Assembly (NCBI GenBank): GCA_963575675.1
Contig: CAUYUA010000020.1
Span: 1-7,911, forward strand
Length of the DNA stretch: 7,911 bases
Reading direction: 5' to 3'
Source: CAUYUA01 sp963575675
GTDB taxonomy: Bacteria; Pseudomonadota; Alphaproteobacteria; Azospirillales; Azospirillaceae
The notes under the pieces were generated by a model, which was not told the DNA's origin, did no database searches, and was given only the letters and a program-made list of their open reading frames with translations. Positions 7,760-7,911 of the stretch are shown here, in pieces; the stretch's first letter is position 1; every line of letters begins with the position of its first letter. Made by a program: the position numbers and the translations under genes.

Positions 7760-7789
7760 GTTTGGGGCCTTAAGGCCCCAAACGGTTTT
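7760..7789 (+). terminator. Intrinsic terminator after purL
   Basis: A perfect 10-base-pair stem has arms GTTTGGGGCC (7760-7769) and GGCCCCAAAC (7774-7783) around a TTAA loop. Two G bases and a TTTT run (7786-7789) follow, then AT-rich sequence. It begins 19 bases after the purL stop. This is a textbook Rho-independent terminator, with a slightly short T-run. Confidence 0.85.
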
Positions 7790-7824
7790 AAATTGTTTAT
7801 CGCATAATCTTTACTCTGAGGATG

Positions 7825-7862
7825 TCTTGATAAATCTTATCGGTCGTGATCTTGATTATACT
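7825..7862 (+). promoter_or_regulatory. Candidate promoter/operator region for the next gene
   Basis: This AT-richer stretch holds TATACT (7857-7862, five of six matches to a -10 box) but no well-spaced -35. It also holds a direct repeat of TCTTGAT at 7825-7831 and 7850-7856, 25 bases apart, and a dyad GATAA/TTATC around a 3-base centre (7829-7841). Together these look like a small regulatory region for a gene starting near 7888. Short AT-rich repeats arise easily by chance, so this is tentative. Confidence 0.2.
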
Positions 7863-7887
7863 CCGTTCAGTTGAGAACCCGAGAATC

Positions 7888-7911
7888 ATGCGGCCTTCCC
7901 GAATTGAAACG
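7888..7911 (+). CDS. Possible start of a further gene (first eight codons)
   Basis: ATG 7888 opens a frame reading MRPSRIET to the end of the window. Two GAGAA motifs precede it, at 7873-7877 (ten bases away) and 7881-7885 (two bases away), neither ideally spaced. The upstream sequence is promoter-like and lies beyond the purL terminator, so a new transcription unit here makes sense. Eight codons are too few to name a product. Confidence 0.3.

Noticed and set aside
1..7911. CRISPR array, tRNA/rRNA gene, insertion sequence or toxin-antitoxin pair
   Set aside because: I saw no regularly spaced repeats, cloverleaf-like or rRNA sequence, transposase or terminal inverted repeats. Nearly all of the window is occupied by three intact genes.

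Overview
The window carries three complete protein genes, all on the + strand and closely packed. In order they are sbcC (DNA-repair ATPase/nuclease subunit), a predicted lipoprotein serine protease, and purL (purine biosynthesis). GC-rich coding sequence and the style of the PurL and SbcC proteins (a 734-residue small-type PurL; a long SbcC of 1273 residues against about 1050 in E. coli) suggest a Gram-negative proteobacterium, most likely an alphaproteobacterium. This is a judgement from recalled family resemblance, not a search.

Region by region: 1-79 is a short leader before sbcC. It contains a perfect TATAAT hexamer and one frame that stays open until it stops inside the sbcC ribosome binding site, so it could be either a promoter region or the tail of an upstream gene. 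At 80-3901 is sbcC, with every ABC-ATPase motif and the zinc-hook CPVC visible. The protease gene follows after 10 bases (3912-5360), with its Shine-Dalgarno sequence overlapping the sbcC stop, so the two are probably co-transcribed and perhaps translationally coupled. The 175-base gap 5361-5535 holds a GC-rich region that can form two mutually exclusive RNA folds ahead of purL (5536-7740). After purL comes a strong intrinsic terminator (7760-7789), then an AT-richer regulatory-looking stretch and possibly the first eight codons of another gene running off the window.

Functionally the genes do not form one obvious pathway. SbcC, with an SbcD partner not seen here, processes DNA ends and hairpins. 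The protease is predicted to be exported and lipid-anchored, and it fuses an unrecognised N-terminal domain to a trypsin-fold domain with an intact triad but no PDZ domain. PurL makes FGAM in de novo purine synthesis with PurS and PurQ encoded elsewhere. I see no convincing new multi-gene system. The points most worth a second look are the protease architecture and its tight linkage to sbcC, the possible switching leader of purL, and a strong change of codon choice along sbcC and purL from C-ending codons at the 5' end to G- and T-ending codons later.
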